Source: Paramecium sonneborni (Eukaryota > Ciliophora > Oligohymenophorea > Peniculida > Parameciidae). From it: a DNA stretch of 64,000 nt. The notes under the pieces were generated by a model. The model was not told the DNA's origin, searched no databases, and saw only the letters and a list, made by a program, of their open reading frames with translations. Shown one piece after another: positions 63,506-64,000 of the stretch. The stretch covers positions 100,112 through 164,111 of the forward strand of contig CAJJDN010000043.1 in the NCBI GenBank assembly GCA_905182985.1, written 5' to 3'. Within the stretch, counting starts at the first letter, position 1; the number at the start of each line of letters is the position of its first letter. The position numbers and the translations under genes were made by a program.

Positions 63506-64000
63506 ATGAAAGTGACAATCGCCCTTGTATTGTTAGTCACATTAGCATCAGCCACATCTACTTAAGATTAGATTCTTGCTTTACTCTAAACAGGCACAAA
63601 AGCAAGTGATGCCATTGATACAGTGTTTGGTTTGTTGAATGATTTAGTTCAATCTAATAAGGATGCTTAATTTGCTGCAGATTAAAAGAATGAAACAGAT
63701 GAATGGGTAGGTGCATAAACAATAGAGTAATTTACAAAAATAAAGAATTTGAATTAGAAATTATTCTAATAATCAATTGAAAATAGAGCATAATTTGAAT
63801 AAGAATTGTAAGATACAAAGAATTATCTTGCATGGAATGAATAAAGATAAGATGAAATAGTAAGAAAGATTGGTGTATTACTTGATGAATAATGTTTAAG
63901 TAATCAACTTTTTGTTAGATCAATTAAATAAAATAGAGAAGCTCTTGAAGTAGTAAGAGTACTTAGATAAGATGTTGCAGGATACATAATTAATGGAGAT
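63506..64000 (+). CDS. Trichocyst matrix protein (3' partial)
   Basis: A signal peptide (MKVTIALVLLVTLASAT) is followed by a glutamine-rich helical protein with the beginning typical of Paramecium trichocyst matrix protein precursors: STQDQILALLQTG, VFGLLNDLVQSN and later ELQDTKNYLAWNEQRQ. These proteins are proteolytically matured and crystallise inside trichocysts, which expand on exocytosis. The window ends in the middle of the coding region. Only 47 bp separate its ATG from the divergent carboxypeptidase start. Confidence 0.82.

Overview
The window is ciliate somatic (macronuclear) DNA, almost certainly Paramecium, probably the P. aurelia group. The evidence is internal. Nearly every recognisable protein is readable only if TAA and TAG mean glutamine and TGA is the sole stop. 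Genes are broken by 22-31 nt GT...AG introns, usually GTA...TAG, and removing them restores the frame exactly in most genes. Gaps between genes are short and base composition is extremely AT-rich. I saw no telomere repeats, tRNA, rRNA, CRISPR array or transposon.

Layout. 1-8.8 kb: an ABC half-transporter cut by the window edge, two unknown genes, a CDPK, a DoxX-family membrane protein, a one-domain protein disulfide isomerase and a RING-CH/FHA protein. 8.9-14.1 kb: an MFS sugar transporter and a decayed DNA ligase IV; 1,217 bp spanning their junction are present twice around a single N, which looks like an unmerged contig overlap. 14.2-26.4 kb: an EF-hand protein, a GYF-domain protein with a Q/N tail, a cyclic-nucleotide-binding-like protein, a MARCH-like RING protein, a coiled-coil protein and a large WDR90/POC16-type centriole protein with a polyglutamine tract. 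26.5-30.8 kb: two unknown genes, a LITAF-like protein and an FMN-dependent 2-hydroxy-acid oxidase. 31.3-40.4 kb: two intact cyclic-nucleotide-gated-type K+ channels on opposite strands with a channel relic and a Kelch gene between them. 40.8-44.1 kb: an unknown gene, a cysteine-rich secreted protein and a multispanning membrane protein. 44.3-54.0 kb: a WNK kinase, two MYB-repeat proteins, a class III PI3-kinase (Vps34) and two small genes. 54.5-64 kb: an AGC kinase, a low-complexity basic protein, a Kelch protein fused to a MORC-like GHKL module, a YCII-domain protein, a cytosolic carboxypeptidase and the start of a trichocyst matrix protein.

There is no operon logic; genes are single eukaryotic units on both strands. 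Several fit ciliate biology: WDR90 and the carboxypeptidase act on centriolar or axonemal microtubules, K+ channels on ciliary excitability, and the matrix protein in trichocyst exocytosis. The most notable observations are the ligase IV pseudogene, the assembly duplication beside it, the Kelch-MORC fusion, the channel relic, and a 224-codon stop-free stretch between the DoxX and CDPK genes.
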